Shown piece by piece: positions 35,567-48,180 of a DNA stretch of 54,139 bases. Each line of letters starts with the position of its first letter. Position 1 is the stretch's first letter. The stretch spans positions 1-54,139 of the forward strand of contig JASWJB010000306.1 in the NCBI GenBank assembly GCA_032433595.1, given 5' to 3'. A program made the position numbers and the translations under genes. The DNA comes from Conoideocrella luteorostrata (taxonomy: Eukaryota; Ascomycota; Sordariomycetes; Hypocreales; Clavicipitaceae). Below the pieces are notes generated by a model, which had not been told where the DNA came from, made no database searches, and worked only from the letters and a program-made list of their open reading frames with translations.

Positions 35567-37444
35567 GATTCTTTCAGTCCGGTGGCGTAGGGCGTTTCTT
35601 TGTCGATAGTAGACGGGCCTTCTTGTGGAGGAAGGAGCGGAGAAAGGTTAGATATGGTTCAACAGGAGGTTTGCCTGAATGCTGCTCGTGCTTCAATATT
35701 TGCTGCGCTTCAATTTTGCGGTGATTCAATATCGATTGTGCTTCTGTATTGATTGTGCCCCTATATTCTTCGGTATTGATTGTGCTTCGGTGTTGATTGT
35801 GCTTCAATATTGGGTTTGCTTCAATTATGGTTGTGCTTCAATATTGGCTGTGCTTCAATATTGGCTGTGCTTCAATATTGCTCGTGCTTTCACAATGGTC
35901 AACGCAAACAAGTCCAAAGTACCTTGGAGATGAGCAGAAATAGCAGCGAGTGAGCAGAAGTCCAGCCCTTCATTTATACCCGTCTCTCACGCAATGACTC
36001 GGCCTGTTTCAACACATCACCACGCAGTATCTACTAATTAACTAGGCAGCTAACCGAGCCGTGCCCGTCGCATCCCAAAACACCAAATCTAAACAGTATT
36101 TGGCTCCCCTCCCCCTCCCCCACTGTGAATCCGACAAACGCTGTTGCCTACGCTCGAGGGTGGTCGTTGTACCAAAAACCCTTACAATCAGACATATCAA
36201 GATCCGCGGGGAAGGAAGACGTTTACATTCACAGATTCCAGGAGTTCGGACACGCCTGCCAATCACGCGCGCCGTGTCCCAATTCCCGTCCATATCCCCG
36301 TCGCGGATGAGTCTGAACAGAGGATACATCATCTCCTTCACACGCAAAGAGCCGACACAAGCTCGCACAAGAACCGCATTCGAACGACGTGAACGGGTCC
36401 CAGGATGGCCCCATATCATGATACCAACGTGCGTTGCATACACTTACTAAATACGCTCTTCAGACAGACGTTTATTTCTTAGAATTCGCATAATTCAGCA
36501 GAACAAAACCAGTACATCACCCACTCCACACTGACGTACCTTCTACCTCAAATACCCGGCGTGGTTCTGGCACAGATACAGAATAACGACTCATCATCTA
36601 ACGAACACCCAAGGCGAATACATAGCCGATGTTGGGTGGACAACATCACAGGAACTTGGCCGGATACAAAATGAAGAACTAAGCTCAGCCGCAAAACCGC
36701 AAACCCACCGTCATGCCATCCTCCAGGAGCGTGATGCTTGAAAAGAGTGCCTCTATACCATTCACTTCTTTCAGGTGGCACAGCCGTCTCCGCGGTTGAC
36801 ATCGAGTCACACATACGTCTGTCTCATCATCTTCACGTACTATGTGTACACATGTTGTTACGTACCGCTAATCAGTCTGTACGACTCAACAACGCATCTG
36901 GAGTGAAGGACCAAACGTCGCAACGGCAACACGGAATACCGACGTGACGTGTCGCTGTAACCCATATTGCAATCCTCAGCATGTTCAGGTCGCACTCGTA
37001 CATTGTGTGAAACGCTACGGAAGGGCCTTCAGCTTCTATCAAGGGATCCTAAACCGGGAACATCCCTGTCTTTACGGCAGGTCCGAATCCCCGAAGAGGT
37101 ATATCCTCTGAGAAGGTTGTACATTGCAGTCAGTGTGAAAAGACGTGTGGGAGTACAGAGATAGAAAAAATCTTTCACTTTACTACAAAACTATACCGCC
37201 TCTTGAACCAAATACACAGATCCGCCACCTTCAGCTCCGTTGGATGTTACGCAGCTCTATCGAGACGCCTGATCCCCCCACCACGATCCTCTTCCAATTC
37301 CGGATATCGCTTGTCTTACAACAAAGGAGACGCCTTGGTTTTGTTCTTAATGTTCTTTTGCTTTGCTATCCCAGCCCGTAATTCAGACACATACTCCTTC
37401 CTGTCCTGCCATGCCATATCCTCCTCACGCCACTTATTCTTTGT
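35567..37444. other. intergenic: promoter of the dehydratase-like gene and 3' side of Sdh1
   Basis: The left 350 bases carry the 17-bp minisatellite listed separately. Between about 35950 and 37440 several open frames overlap on both strands (for example 36042-36450), but none shows family motifs. The right part probably includes the Sdh1 3' UTR. Confidence 0.6.
35682..35892 (+). repeat. 17-bp minisatellite upstream of the dehydratase-like gene
   Basis: About twelve imperfect tandem copies of a unit close to GGCTGTGCTTCAATATT. The three copies at 35829-35879 are nearly identical and the left copies are increasingly degenerate (GATTGTGCTTCTGTATT, GATTGTGCTTCGGTGTT). The array lies between the ATG at 35566 and any likely upstream promoter element, so it is either in the promoter or in the 5' leader. 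Confidence 0.9.
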
Positions 37445-39682
37445 TTAGTATACACGCTTGAAGGGAGGTACAGGTTTGCACTCATTCTCATCCAGAGTAG
37501 TGGCAATGACGCGGCGGTACGACAGATCGACCTTGCCATGCGGCTCCTTCTGGAAGGAGAGAGTGTGCTTCATCCAGTTCTTATCATCTCGGTCGGGGTA
37601 ATCCTCGCGAGCGTGGGCGCCACGAGACTCCTTTCGTGCGGCGGCAGCGGTGGCGGTTTGAGTACTGTTGCCCACGGTGGTCAGTCATGTCATCAATCAA
37701 AGATTGTCATGTAAGCTGGGAAAGGAAAAAAGAAAGGAGTACTCACGCGCAGGTCAAGAGGTTTCGCAATTCCAGTGTTTCAACCAAGTCAGAGTTCCAG
37801 ATCATGCTCCGGTCCTTGATACCAACTTGATTGAACATAGGGTCAATCTCGTTCATCTTGCGGACACCATCATCCAAACTCTCCTGGGTTCGGAACACGG
37901 AGACATCGGTCTGCATAGCCTTCTGCATAGCCAGACGAACCTCAGCGGTGCTCTTGGGGCCATCAGAGGTTCGGACCTTGTCTAGAACCTCAATGTGCTC
38001 AGCACCAGCATCAGCAGCCATAGGCTTGAGCTTCTCGCCAGGCTTGAAGTTGTCGCGGATGGTATGTGAGACGGCACGGCCAAACACGACAAGATCCAGC
38101 AGAGAGTTGGCGCCAAGACGGTTAGCACCGTGGACGGAGACGGAAGCAGCTTCACCACAGGCGAACAGACCAGGGACAACCTTATCGTTACCCTGCTCAT
38201 CAACAGTGAGAACCTCGCCAGTGTAGCGGGTAGGGATACCACCCATGTTGTAGTGGACAGTTGGCAGCACGGGAATGGGTTGCTTTCGGACATCGACACC
38301 AGCAAAGATACCAGCAGTCTCGGAAATACCGGGTAGACGCTCAGCAAGAATCTCGGCAGGCAAGTGGCTAAGCTGGAGGAAAATATGATCCTTCTCAGCA
38401 CCAACACCACGACCTTCGCGAATCTCCATGGTCATAGATCGAGAAACGACGTCACGGGAAGCTAAATCCTTCGCAGTAGGCGCGTAGCGCTCCATGAAAC
38501 GTTCGCCCTCGGAGTTGAGAAGGTAACCACCTTCACCACGGGCACCCTCAGTGATCAAGCAGCCAGCACCGTAGATACCAGTAGGATGGAACTGAACGAA
38601 TTCCAGATCCTGGTTGGGAAGACCAGCACGTGCAACCATAGCCATGCCATCACCAGTGCAGGTGTGAGCTGAAGTACAGCTGAAGTAAGCACGGCCGTAA
38701 CCTCCAGTAGCCAAGACCGTGTTGTTGGCGAGGAATCGGTGCAGGGTGCCGTCCTCCTGGTTGTAGGCAAGGACACCACGGCACTCGCCATCCTGCATAA
38801 TCAGATCCAGAGCAAAGTACTCGATAAAGTAGTTGGTGTTGTGGGCGAGAGATTGGCCGTAGAGCGTGTGAAGAAGAGCGTGACCAGTTCGATCAGCCGC
38901 AGCGCAGCACCGGTAGGCCTGTCCACCCTTGCCGTACTTCTGTGACTGGCCACCGAAAGCTCGCTGGTAGCTGTAAAAGGAATGTCAATTGGATACAATC
39001 CACATCGGTTTGTTACGGAAAGGGAGTGCTGGAGCTTACATCTTGCCATCCTCGGTACGAGAGAAAGGGCAACCGTAATTTTCGAGTTCGACAATGGAGG
39101 CAGGAGCCTCACGGGTCATGTAGTGAATAGCATCCTGGTCACCCAGCCAGTCGGAGCCCTTTACAGTATCGTACATGTGCCATCTCCAGTCATCCTCGTG
39201 CATGTTTCCGAGAGCGGCGTTGATGCCACCCTGAGCAGCGACGGTGTGTGATCGGGTAGGGAAGAGTTTCGAAATACAGGCGGTGTTGAAGCCAGCCTCA
39301 GCGAGACCGAAGGCGGCACGGAGGCCGGCACCACCAGCACCGACGACGAGGGCATCGTATTCGTGGTCCTAATTCGAGAGGTGTTAATTTCGGGTGCTTC
39401 TGAGGCAATGTTCGGCATAGCATGTGAGCTTCCTGGGACAACACATACAATAACATTGTACTTTGTGCTCAGATGGGGAGAAGACTCCTTAGCTCTCAGA
39501 GGACTGTTGGTAATAATTCGGGCTGCGTTGTCAATCCAATGGTCAGCTCGTGTTTGTGCTCGTAGGCCATGGATTTTTTTTTTTTTTGTAAACCGAGGTA
39601 CACACTTACCGGCTGGTCGCGTGGTGGAAAAGGCCCTGGCCTGATTTCTCGCCAATCGCGAGAACTGTGTCGCAAAGAGCAT
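37445..39682 (-). CDS. succinate dehydrogenase flavoprotein subunit, mitochondrial
   Basis: Five exons: 39682-39610, 39522-39449, 39368-39040, 38970-37747 and 37664-37445, giving 639 aa as expected. The first exon encodes a mitochondrial presequence ([24 protein letters not shown]). The second (74 bp) was recovered from the sequence because its borders keep frame and give [12 protein letters not shown]. The body has the FAD-binding [19 protein letters not shown], the FAD-linked His region [16 protein letters not shown], the active-site TEGARGEGG and [11 protein letters not shown], the Arg-rich [18 protein letters not shown], and the C-terminal [17 protein letters not shown]. It oxidises succinate to fumarate at the matrix side of complex II, passing electrons to the iron-sulphur subunit. 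The tandem genes downstream on the same strand are functionally unrelated. Confidence 0.96.
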
Positions 39683-40230
39683 GTTAGCAAAGTCAATACG
39701 ATATATCCAATGGCATGCGCAAGAGTGTCAAGTTTTCAATCGCCCCTTGCGGCAGGCAGACACAGCCGAATCGGGTGCGACTTTTCGGACAACCACGGAG
39801 GGAGATGGACGGATGGATAGATGGCAGGAGACCTTGACAGGGCGGGCGGGCAGACAGGCACGTACGGCAGAGCCAGAAGTCAATTTTCTGAAAGCCATTG
39901 AAGAAGCCATGGTCGAGGAGAACCGCGTTAGGCAAGCTGCATGCGCAGACAATCGAGACGCGATGGCGTTGAAGCTCGGGGCGGGAGGGCGGATAGGCAG
40001 GCAGGTAGGCAGAGACAGGTCGGTGCCAAATCACGGACGGTCAGTGTGGTTGTCGTTTCTTTGCGATCTCACTGTCGGGGTGTGAATGCTCGCTCGGTTC
40101 CTCGGTTCAGTCGGCCAATCAGCGTGCATTTATTAGTAGCCCTGGGCGGCCACCTGCCTTGGCCCCAGTATGTAGTACTAGTATGGTGGCTATTTGCTAC
40201 CTACGTACGTACTCAGTACTCTATAAGGAG

Positions 40231-40246
40231 TACTCCGTACTCCGTA
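40231..40246 (+). repeat. TACTCCGTACTCCGTA double motif
   Basis: Two overlapping copies of the dispersed 9-mer, preceded directly by AAGGAG, upstream of Sdh1. A further TACGGAGTA is at about 40319-40327, and one more copy lies near 40476. Confidence 0.9.
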
Positions 40247-40277
40247 GTTGTTGAATAGCCTATTAAGCCGACCGGCG

Positions 40278-40335
40278 CAGGTAAAGGTACAGGCACAGGC
40301 ACTGGTACAGATACAGGTACGGAGTACAGATACAG
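40278..40335 (+). repeat. six-base tandem repeat (GGTACA/GGCACA)
   Basis: About nine imperfect units (GGTAAA, GGTACA, GGCACA, GGCACT, GGTACA, GATACA, GGTACG and so on) lie next to the TACTCCGTA double motif. The TACGGAGTA at 40319 looks like part of the same array. Confidence 0.8.
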
Positions 40336-40922
40336 CCGAACGTGCATTTGACGCACTACACATCGGGTTTTCCATCCATCCATGAACGGCAATTGACAGC
40401 ACATCTTTGAGAATCATCTCCACGTTGTTTATATGTCAGCGCTGCTTTGCTTCCCTCCAATGTCCTTCTACAATTACTCCGTAGGTAGTTCCTCGTCATC
40501 ACATGGGAGAGAGAGGGAGAGGAGACGAGGGTTCCGGCTTGTTTCCACAAACCTTGTCCAGAAGCAGATGTGCCGCCCCACTGGTCTGATAAAAGAGAGA
40601 GAGAGCGCCTTTTCCGATGTGATAGGCGATGATGCCATGCCATGCGGCGTAACATTTCGAATATGTTGTGTGAGAAGCTCGGTCGATGCAAGGGCGGCAA
40701 CCCACCACGATGAATTAAAACCGATTATCCAACGGAAGGACTATCTATCAAGTAAAATCCTTATGCCCTTAGACCATAGGTATCTACAGCGATGCTCTCT
40801 ATCTACTCTGTGGTTTCGCCCTCACACGCTTTTATCAAACCCTTCTTGCGTGGGTGTAAACGCGCAAGAATTACTTCCTGACAGTGACTAAGTGAATACA
40901 AGACTCAAATACGCCGAAAACT

Positions 40923-43900
40923 TTAGTTGGCTAAAACGTCACGCAGCATAACCAGGAAGTTGTCATGCAGCTTGTGGACTTCGGAGATCGGTGGCTTCGC
41001 CGGTTCTCCGGCCGAACGGCGCAGTCGATCCTGTTTCTTAGCCCGTCTTCGTCTCTCCGCTTGAATGGGATCCAATTCGTCCTCTGCCTCTGCCTCTTCT
41101 TCAGACTCATCATCTATGTCGTAAGCCATGTCCTGCAGATCTTGTCCGTCCAGGCCAAAATCGGAAGAGTCAAAGTGTATTCCCACTGCTCCGACAGAGC
41201 TTGGTGCTTGGCCCTCCGCAGCCATCTTCTGTCGAGTCTTGTCATGGTGCCACTTCTTTCTAGCCTCCTGCCACGAAATCAGGGCATTGATCTCTGCAAT
41301 GGCCTTTTCCTTGTCCAAACCGCACCCACTGACACCGCCTTCAAATAATGCGTTCACATTAAGAGTTCCATTCTTGGGTCCATGGCGGAGGAACTCGAGA
41401 ATTCCCTCAATCCAGCCCATGAGCTGGGTGAAGAGGCCATTATCGTGAGTGTGAACCTCGTGGACAAACTTGTAAAAGTTGTGCTCGTGTCTCTGGCACA
41501 AGTCTATGAACGCCTGAACCGTCTGATTAGGATCTGCCGAAGCATCTTGCTCTCTGCATTTCTCGACGACCTGACGACCGCACGGTTAGCAAACAAACAC
41601 GCTCTTTTTTTCTTTGTTGTAAATGCAACAGCGAAAGAATCTACATACCTTAACCATGTCAGTTATAAACACTGCAAAGTCCGTAACACTATTGTAGACG
41701 TTGGCGGATTTGTACACTCTGACAAGAGGCTCGTAGAAGATGGTGAACAAATCTCGGAAGAGCTGCAGCGTAACGGGTTCTTCAATCAGTTGTAACATCA
41801 TAGCCTTGTCTCGCTGCCGAGTGCATAGTTTGAGCAGCTGCTTCAGATATGAGAAGAGTTGTGCCCCTTGCTTGAGTTCTTCATCTACATTCTCGACGGC
41901 GTTGTTGAATGCAACGTATGCGTTGAAAAGTCGTTGGATTTGCTCGCCAGACAGTTGGGGTTCGATGAGGTCTGACCGCAAAATAGCGACGATGAGGTCG
42001 ATATTCTCATCCTCCGCCCCGAGCCGAATGGAGGCCTTGAGTTCTTCATCAGCGTCAGTGTACCACTTCAACTTGTCAGTGAAGATAGGATCCGCGATCT
42101 TGGCTGCCAAGGCATCAATGGATTTCTGGAAGCTATTGATGCCATCGTTGAGAGTAGCAGAAAAGATGCGTTGCATCAAAGACCGAGTACCGAACGGCTG
42201 CGCGAGGAAAATATCCAGCACTCCGGACATAACGGCCGCTGGGTTGGCAATTCGAATAGCGTTTTTCAGCAGTCCGTATGGAATGAGCGAGTGGATACGT
42301 TTGGCTTGAGCAAACAGTTCAGGAGAGTTATCTTCAGCGAGGAAGAGATGATAGATAACTGCCGCAATTTCTATTCTCAGCCATTCGGCGAATTTTTGAT
42401 ACTGAAGGCTTAGGTCCTGGATTGTCTCCTTCTCCTTGATTTCTTTGAAGAGCATCGTAAGCCCGTTTCTTTCGACAATATCTCGTCGAAACCTGAATTC
42501 CATTGTCAATGGCGCATCTTACCACAAGGAATGGGTTCCACAACTTACTGTTCCATGTACTCGTCGAGCTCTGCAGCACGCTTTCTGGCAATCTCGTAAA
42601 ACTTCTTTTGCTCCTCAATTCGCTTTTCATCAATGGCTTTGCGCCTCATGATGTCTTCGACGTCGTCATCGGTGGGAGTGATCGGTTCGCCGCTCAAGAA
42701 TTCTTGCATAGCTGCCGTGTTGGCAATTTGGGGATTATGCAGTAAAGATCGCAAAAATGAGCGAAGAGAAACACGCTGGCTTTCTCTCCATAATACGACG
42801 CTCTAGAGTACAGTGTCAGGGGGTTAAATAGGATAATACCATGGTGTATTGGAGGCACGTACATCATCAGTATCTTGTTTCTCGGCTGGCAAGCCTGGGC
42901 TCAGCTTGCCATCCGTAGACGGGCGTGGAGACCCTTTTGAGCGGATGGACCTCGCTGATGCGATAGAGCCTGGTCTATGAGCTATATTTCTGTTAGCCAT
43001 CGGTATCCCAATTTGCAGGAGGTCTAATTTTGTCTTACTAGGCGCCGTTGGTGACAATAACGATGAAATCCCGCCTGCTTGCGGTGGCGCACCAGTCACT
43101 CTAGTGGAAACGGACGATACCGAGGACGCATCTGAGTCGTCCGCATTGCTCCAGCTAGTCCACAGTCCTGAAGCGGTAGTGCTAGATTTATTCTTCTTAG
43201 GCAGAGGAGGAAGAATGCGGCCAGGCAGCTCAGTCTTTAGTCTCTTGTGAAGCTTGGCAAAGTCGCCATATCGTCGTCCAACAAAGTGTTCCAACTCGCC
43301 CTTTTGCTTGATTCGAAGTAGAAACTCGGCATGTTTATGCTGTCTAATGTTTCGCTTGACGGAAATGACGCGCACACCAGCAACATTCACATCCCATCCA
43401 TTGATGTAGTTGCCCTCAGGAATGGTATGCATAACCCCAGTATCAATCGCGTTGCTGTCCACAATCTCAATCTCAGAAAATCGAATACGCTCCTCGAAAC
43501 CAGAAGAAGTGCCAATTCCAGACACCATCATCAGCTCAACGAGCTTCTGCGCCTTGATGGCAAGCTTCCTACGCTTCGTCTCCTCGAGGCGGTCTTCTGA
43601 TGACGAAATTTGCTTCCCAGCAAAGGATTCCAAGAACTATGCAAAGTGACATGGCGGTATTAGAGCATATCTGATAAGATGGTGTCATCAACGGGCTACC
43701 GAATACGCACCACTTGTAACTTGTCCTGCCAAAACTCCTTCTCCTTGGCTTTATCCAGGAAGGGAAAGTCTCGGACATGGTGGACGAAAATGAATCGAAG
43801 TATCGGCAGCTCCGACTCTTGAGGAGGAACTTCGCCGTGGTCGGAGCGGAACGGCGCCCCAAATCGCTGGAGAGCAGTGGGAGAGTTGAGTTCGTTGATT

Positions 43901-44203
43901 TCCCATTGCACCTGCTTTGAAACCAACTCGCGCTTAAGGTCTGTCTCATGATTTATGTCAGCTCTCTGCTTGTCTTGCTTCAGAGTACGTCGCTTGGATG
44001 GCACGAAAACGAGACAACGCACAGTGTTCCTGCTTTCCGGTTAAAGTATGGCCAGGAGGAGGACTTGAGCCAAAGCTAGTCGTGCGGATAGGAAGTTCTT
44101 TTGTTTCAGTAGCGGGAACGGGAACGGGAGCCGAGTTTGCAGCTACAGTTGCGGGGGGAGGCACAGCTTCGCCCGTGGCGAGGACATCACTCTCTTGAGC
44201 CAT
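40923..44203 (-). CDS. PX and PX-associated (PXB/DUF3818) domain protein, Lec1-like
   Basis: Seven exons: 44203-44023, 43940-43711, 43636-43039, 42981-42863, 42802-42549, 42492-41649 and 41570-40923, giving 957 aa. Each junction restores conserved text (EH-YLKREL, KLQV-FLESF, MEQ-FRRD, DMVK-VVEK). The N-terminus is Pro/Ala-rich. A PX domain lies at about 215-290 with the phosphoinositide-contact motif RRYGDFAKLHKRLK and the PPLPKK loop. The long C-terminal half is a helical PX-associated domain (TMLFKEIKEKETIQDLS, AVMSGVLDIFLAQPFGTRSLMQRIF). The tail has an acidic run and basic ERRRRAKKQDRLRR. The yeast relative Ypr097w/Lec1 affects sterol and lipid-droplet distribution; the biochemical activity here is unknown. 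The 57-bp fourth intron is stop-free in frame and could be retained. An in-frame upstream TTG is not needed as a start. Confidence 0.9.
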
Positions 44204-47089
44204 GGCGATGGATCTTGGTGGGCTTCCACCGTTCAATGTTGCTTCGGCGAGTCGGGTTTAGCTGCTCGAGAGAGTCACAGATAACATATGTTAAGTCTCC
44301 CCGCAAAGCCAGCTTTCGGGTGAAAGAGAGGAGGTTGGCCAACGAACAAGGTTGGCGGCGTCGACGAGACGAAACAAAGCTGGGCGAGCTCGGAAAGATA
44401 TGGCGGGGCACAGCTCGATTCCCCCGTCTGAGCTGCTGCTGCTGTGCGATGAGAGGGCCCCCGGGGATGAGAGGATGGGGGGGTTCTTTCACAGCACGTA
44501 GCGTGCCAATGTCGGAGAGTCAAGCGCTTCAATGCTTCCACGCACCCCCACTCAGCCACGGTAATTGACGTTCTGACCAAGTCAAGAATAATTCAGTAAC
44601 TGCACTGCAATTTGCTCCGTAAAATATATCGCAACGCGGTGACGTTGGAGTCACAAGGAGACAAGGCGCACTCTGTATTTATATATCCGCAGCTATTACT
44701 CCGCAGTTATTATTAATATAGCAAATCTAATCATGTTTATTCATCTTGGTTAGGAAACGCGCGGTGCATGAAACCGCGCTCCGTTGACGACAAGTCACTT
44801 GTTGCTCAGCCTTCCTGCTGGTCTGGCTGTCCCGCATTTTACATGTCGCACAGCCTCCGCCTCTTGACTGTTCATGACCGTGCGGGTGACGAAGAACCAC
44901 GCCTGGGCGGCAAAGAAAGAGCGCTGATGTCCGGGGCGCGTAACATCCTTGCAGTACTCCGTAACTGTCTGTCAGTTGTGGTCCTGATGCTTCAATCTGT
45001 TGTTGCTCTTTAATGCACTCCGTACCCAGTTTGACAACGAGCTGCCAGAGACGTCTTGGCTCCGAATTGCCTCGAGCAGCAAACTCTACTCGTGCCACGA
45101 CCGACCACCTATGGTGGTGGTCCTGATGAGCAAAACAGTTAGACCAACAAGTCGGCCACTTAGGTGACAAAAACTATCACCAAATACAGCTAGTATAGCA
45201 TTTGAGAAAGTGTACTATATATACTCTATCTACTCCGTATAATCAAGATAATAAATAAATAAAATATTTTTTGTATTTTTTTTTTTGTGCTGTCCCGCAT
45301 GGACTTATCTGATAATGAAAAAATCACATGAAATGCCGACTTGCTGGTCTGTCCGTTTTGCTAAGCAGTTATGAGGCTGCATAGTCTCTAGGGAGGAGCC
45401 CTGTGCACTTGTTGCGCAGTCTACTTACTACATTTTGCACCACGCCAACGTGCCGCGCCGACGAGTACTTACGTAGCAAGTTAGCCTTGGCATGGAGTCC
45501 TACGTATATACGATACGTACCCCGTACTACATAAACCAACAGCTGGAATGACAATAGTTTCCGCTCACGATGCTGTTTAGCCATGCCAAGGCTTGGAGGA
45601 GCAATAGCAACGCCAGTCCATCTTTTTTAGATTGTTCACACGCGGGTTGCATGGATATGGACACTGCGGTACTTGCTGTGATTGGGCATTTGCCTTTGCT
45701 TGTGTCGGCGCCTCGCGCTTTCGCTGCTGTCGATACGTGTGAAACGCTGAGAAGAGAAATTCCTTCTTGGGTAATGTCAACGGCCGGCAGGTTTCCGAGA
45801 GATCTACAATAGTACGGAGTATGGGATGGTGATACCGGCAGATTGGCACCGAGGGCGCCAATCTTTTGAAACTGTCATTGCTGCCGTTGCAATCTGTTGG
45901 CTGCCGGGTAGCCTGTTATATGCGATGCACGGGGAACTTCCGGGGGCGTCTGCAACACTAGCAGGCCGTTCATAGACAGAACAGTAGGGGGGCGGGAGGC
46001 TGTGAAATAAGAAATAGGAGACATCAAATCGCCTCAATTACTCAGCTATACTTGTTGTTGTGGGTGATACTTAAATACCCATCAACAGTGATCGGGTGGT
46101 CAACCTCCCATGCAATCCTCGGAATTCCGGAGATTGATCAACATTAGAGGTACGGAGCACAAGTAGTCTGATCCATTATATAACCACCCAGATGCTCTCC
46201 CTGGCCGTTCCCCGATCATCTATATTAGTAGTATATCGCGCGTAACAAACTCAAGAGTCAATATCTCAGTAGTCCGCTCATCCCCGAGCATTTCACTAGA
46301 AGGCCGCTTCCGCTGAACCCCCTCTGCGGCATCATTTTCGTGTCACATCCCCGGAAGTAAATGAGCATGAAGTAAAACGTCAGTGAAGCCCAAGACATCT
46401 TCGTCACGATCACATCCCATTCTGGTTAGTATCATACACTCATCATCACATTGCATCTCACACTCTGTGGCTGTGAGCACCCCAGTGGACAACAAGTTGT
46501 ACCATATGCAGGTTAATCACTGCGCAGGCTGCAGAATTAGGCAGTCCCGGGCAGCCTCGGACAGTCCCACACCAGTCAGAAGGACTGACTGAATCTTGAT
46601 TCGCTTGACTTCACCATTTTGGTGTGCCGCGTTTCGTAGGTGCGCTCGGAGTTGCCGAACGCTTGGCATTTATGCTTGCTCGATATTAAAGCGATCCCTG
46701 CTCTTTTAATTGGCAGAGTTGCGCGTGATTGTTATTCCCTTTGGGAAAGAACTCTTCAAGCTATTCTCAATAGGATTACTGTTGAATAAGTCTGAGGGAG
46801 AGTTATGTGTGTCAGTGTGGTATGAACATGCCATTATGTGCACATTTCAACCTGTAGTTAGTTGCTTCAGCCGTGTACGGCCTATCTGCGTCTAACAAAG
46901 GATCACGATACCTCGATCATGCAAACCTCCAGATCACAAAATTCAACCTCCAAACAATGACAATGCTTATTGTATTTCAACTATAGGGTATCTTTGTAAA
47001 TGCTCCAGGTAAACAGTCAGTACTCCAGCTGCTCTTTAAAAAAAAAAGCCCCATGCCAGACAGCTGCTATCTTAAATTCCGTTCGTCCG
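44204..47089. other. 2.9-kb stretch without a recognisable gene
   Basis: The left part is the PX gene's promoter. An A/T-rich block with poly-A/poly-T runs lies at about 45230-45290. TACTCCGTA-type motifs occur near 44615, 44955, 45016, 45231-45239, 45812 and 46151. Short open frames here show no family motifs. The right end is probably 3' UTR of the coiled-coil gene. Confidence 0.55.
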
Positions 47090-48180
47090 TCACAACTCAT
47101 CAAATGCACGTAACTCCTCAGCATCTGTAAGAGGCGCCTTCCAAAGCAGCATTCTCCCCGACTCCTCCATAGTCTCATTTCTTCTAGCACTCGTGTTCAG
47201 CCACGGCGGTATGTTCGGACTCATACCCGCCTTCCAATCTACACTCAATTCCCTATCCCCACTCGCGTAGTTCATACCAATGACAAATGCGACCACAATG
47301 AGTGCCACGATCGTACCAACAGACCAAATAATCTTCAATCTCTTGCGTGTCTTTTCTTGCCAACGTTTATCGGCTTGCTCCCAGCGTTCGACGCGCTTCT
47401 GCACAACATCGACCCGCAGCGCCAGCGTTGATATGGTGTCGCGAGCCGCATAGATCCGCTTCCGTAACGTAGACATCCTTCTTTGCTGTCCCTCGAAATG
47501 GCCAGCGGCGCTGAGTTGGCGAATGATATCGCTTTCCAGATCTCGGGAATCCTTGTCGAAGGTCTCGCATGTGTCATGGGAGTTGTGGGCTAGATCTTTT
47601 AATGCCATGACTGTGTGTTGAAGGGTGCTCATCCTTTCCAGGACCGAAAAGTACGTATCGTCTAGGCGTTTAGTCATGGTAGTCGAGAAGGAATTTAGGT
47701 CTGCGAGGGATTGCTTCAATCCGCTGTACATGTCATTGGTTAGCAACCGATCATCCTTTGTGATGTCCAGTCAATCCAGTGCGGCTATGCAAATGCTCAC
47801 TTTGCTCGTATTGAAGCTTTCTCCTGTTCCTGCAGAAGCCTCACTTCCCTCTTCTCTTTCGTCTCCTCATGGCAATGGTTCTCCTTTGGTACCAGTATAC
47901 TCGCGCGTCGACTCCCACTCGGACTCATGAATGGACTTGTCCCCGCGGAGACGGGAATGTCGAGCGAGCTTCGAATCTGAGCAGCCAAAATGGCTGACGA
48001 CAACGGAGGCTTCTCCTTCTCTTCGAATTGGCTATCCTGTTTCCGGTGCAGATGCGGACGACGATGATGCTTCCCCGGAGAAGCAAGCTCAGTCAGTGAT
48101 CTCTTAATCTGATGGCGACTGCTCGGTCGGGACGAAGGGCCCTGCTTCCCAGCATCCACACCACTGTTGAGAGCCGACAT
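47090..48180 (-). CDS. coiled-coil protein with C-terminal transmembrane segment, function unknown
   Basis: Two exons, 48180-47801 and 47723-47090, joined across a 77-bp intron (GTGAGC..TACAG), give 337 aa. The first third is Ser/Pro/Lys-rich and likely disordered (SSRPSSRHQIKRSL, SPFMSPSGSRRAS). From about residue 105 to 255 the protein is strongly helical and charged with heptad-like spacing (EETKEKREVRLLQEQEK, TMTKRLDDTYFSVLERMSTLQ, DVVQKRVERWEQADKRW). One membrane segment lies at 258-277 (IIWSVGTIVALIVVAFVIGM) after a basic RKRLK, followed by about 60 residues on the far side. This would suit an integral membrane protein with a large cytosolic coiled coil, somewhat like tethering or SNARE-associated proteins. 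I recognise no named family, and that comparison is only structural. Confidence 0.75.

Larger units (their letters stand above)
39683..40922. other. intergenic, promoter side of Sdh1
   Basis: No gene is visible. It contains GGCAGGCAG-type runs (39845-40015), the tightest double TACTCCGTA motif (40231-40246) and an adjacent six-base tandem repeat. The right end is the 3' region of the PX-domain gene. Confidence 0.6.

Noticed and set aside
36042..36450. Overlapping open frames of about 130 aa on both strands
   Set aside because: No family pattern, no splice structure, and equal openness of both strands points to chance.
34418..39682. Quinate or other catabolic gene cluster around the dehydratase-like gene
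   Set aside because: Neighbours are a GRF finger protein and succinate dehydrogenase; no quinate dehydrogenase, dehydroquinase, permease or Qa regulator is present.
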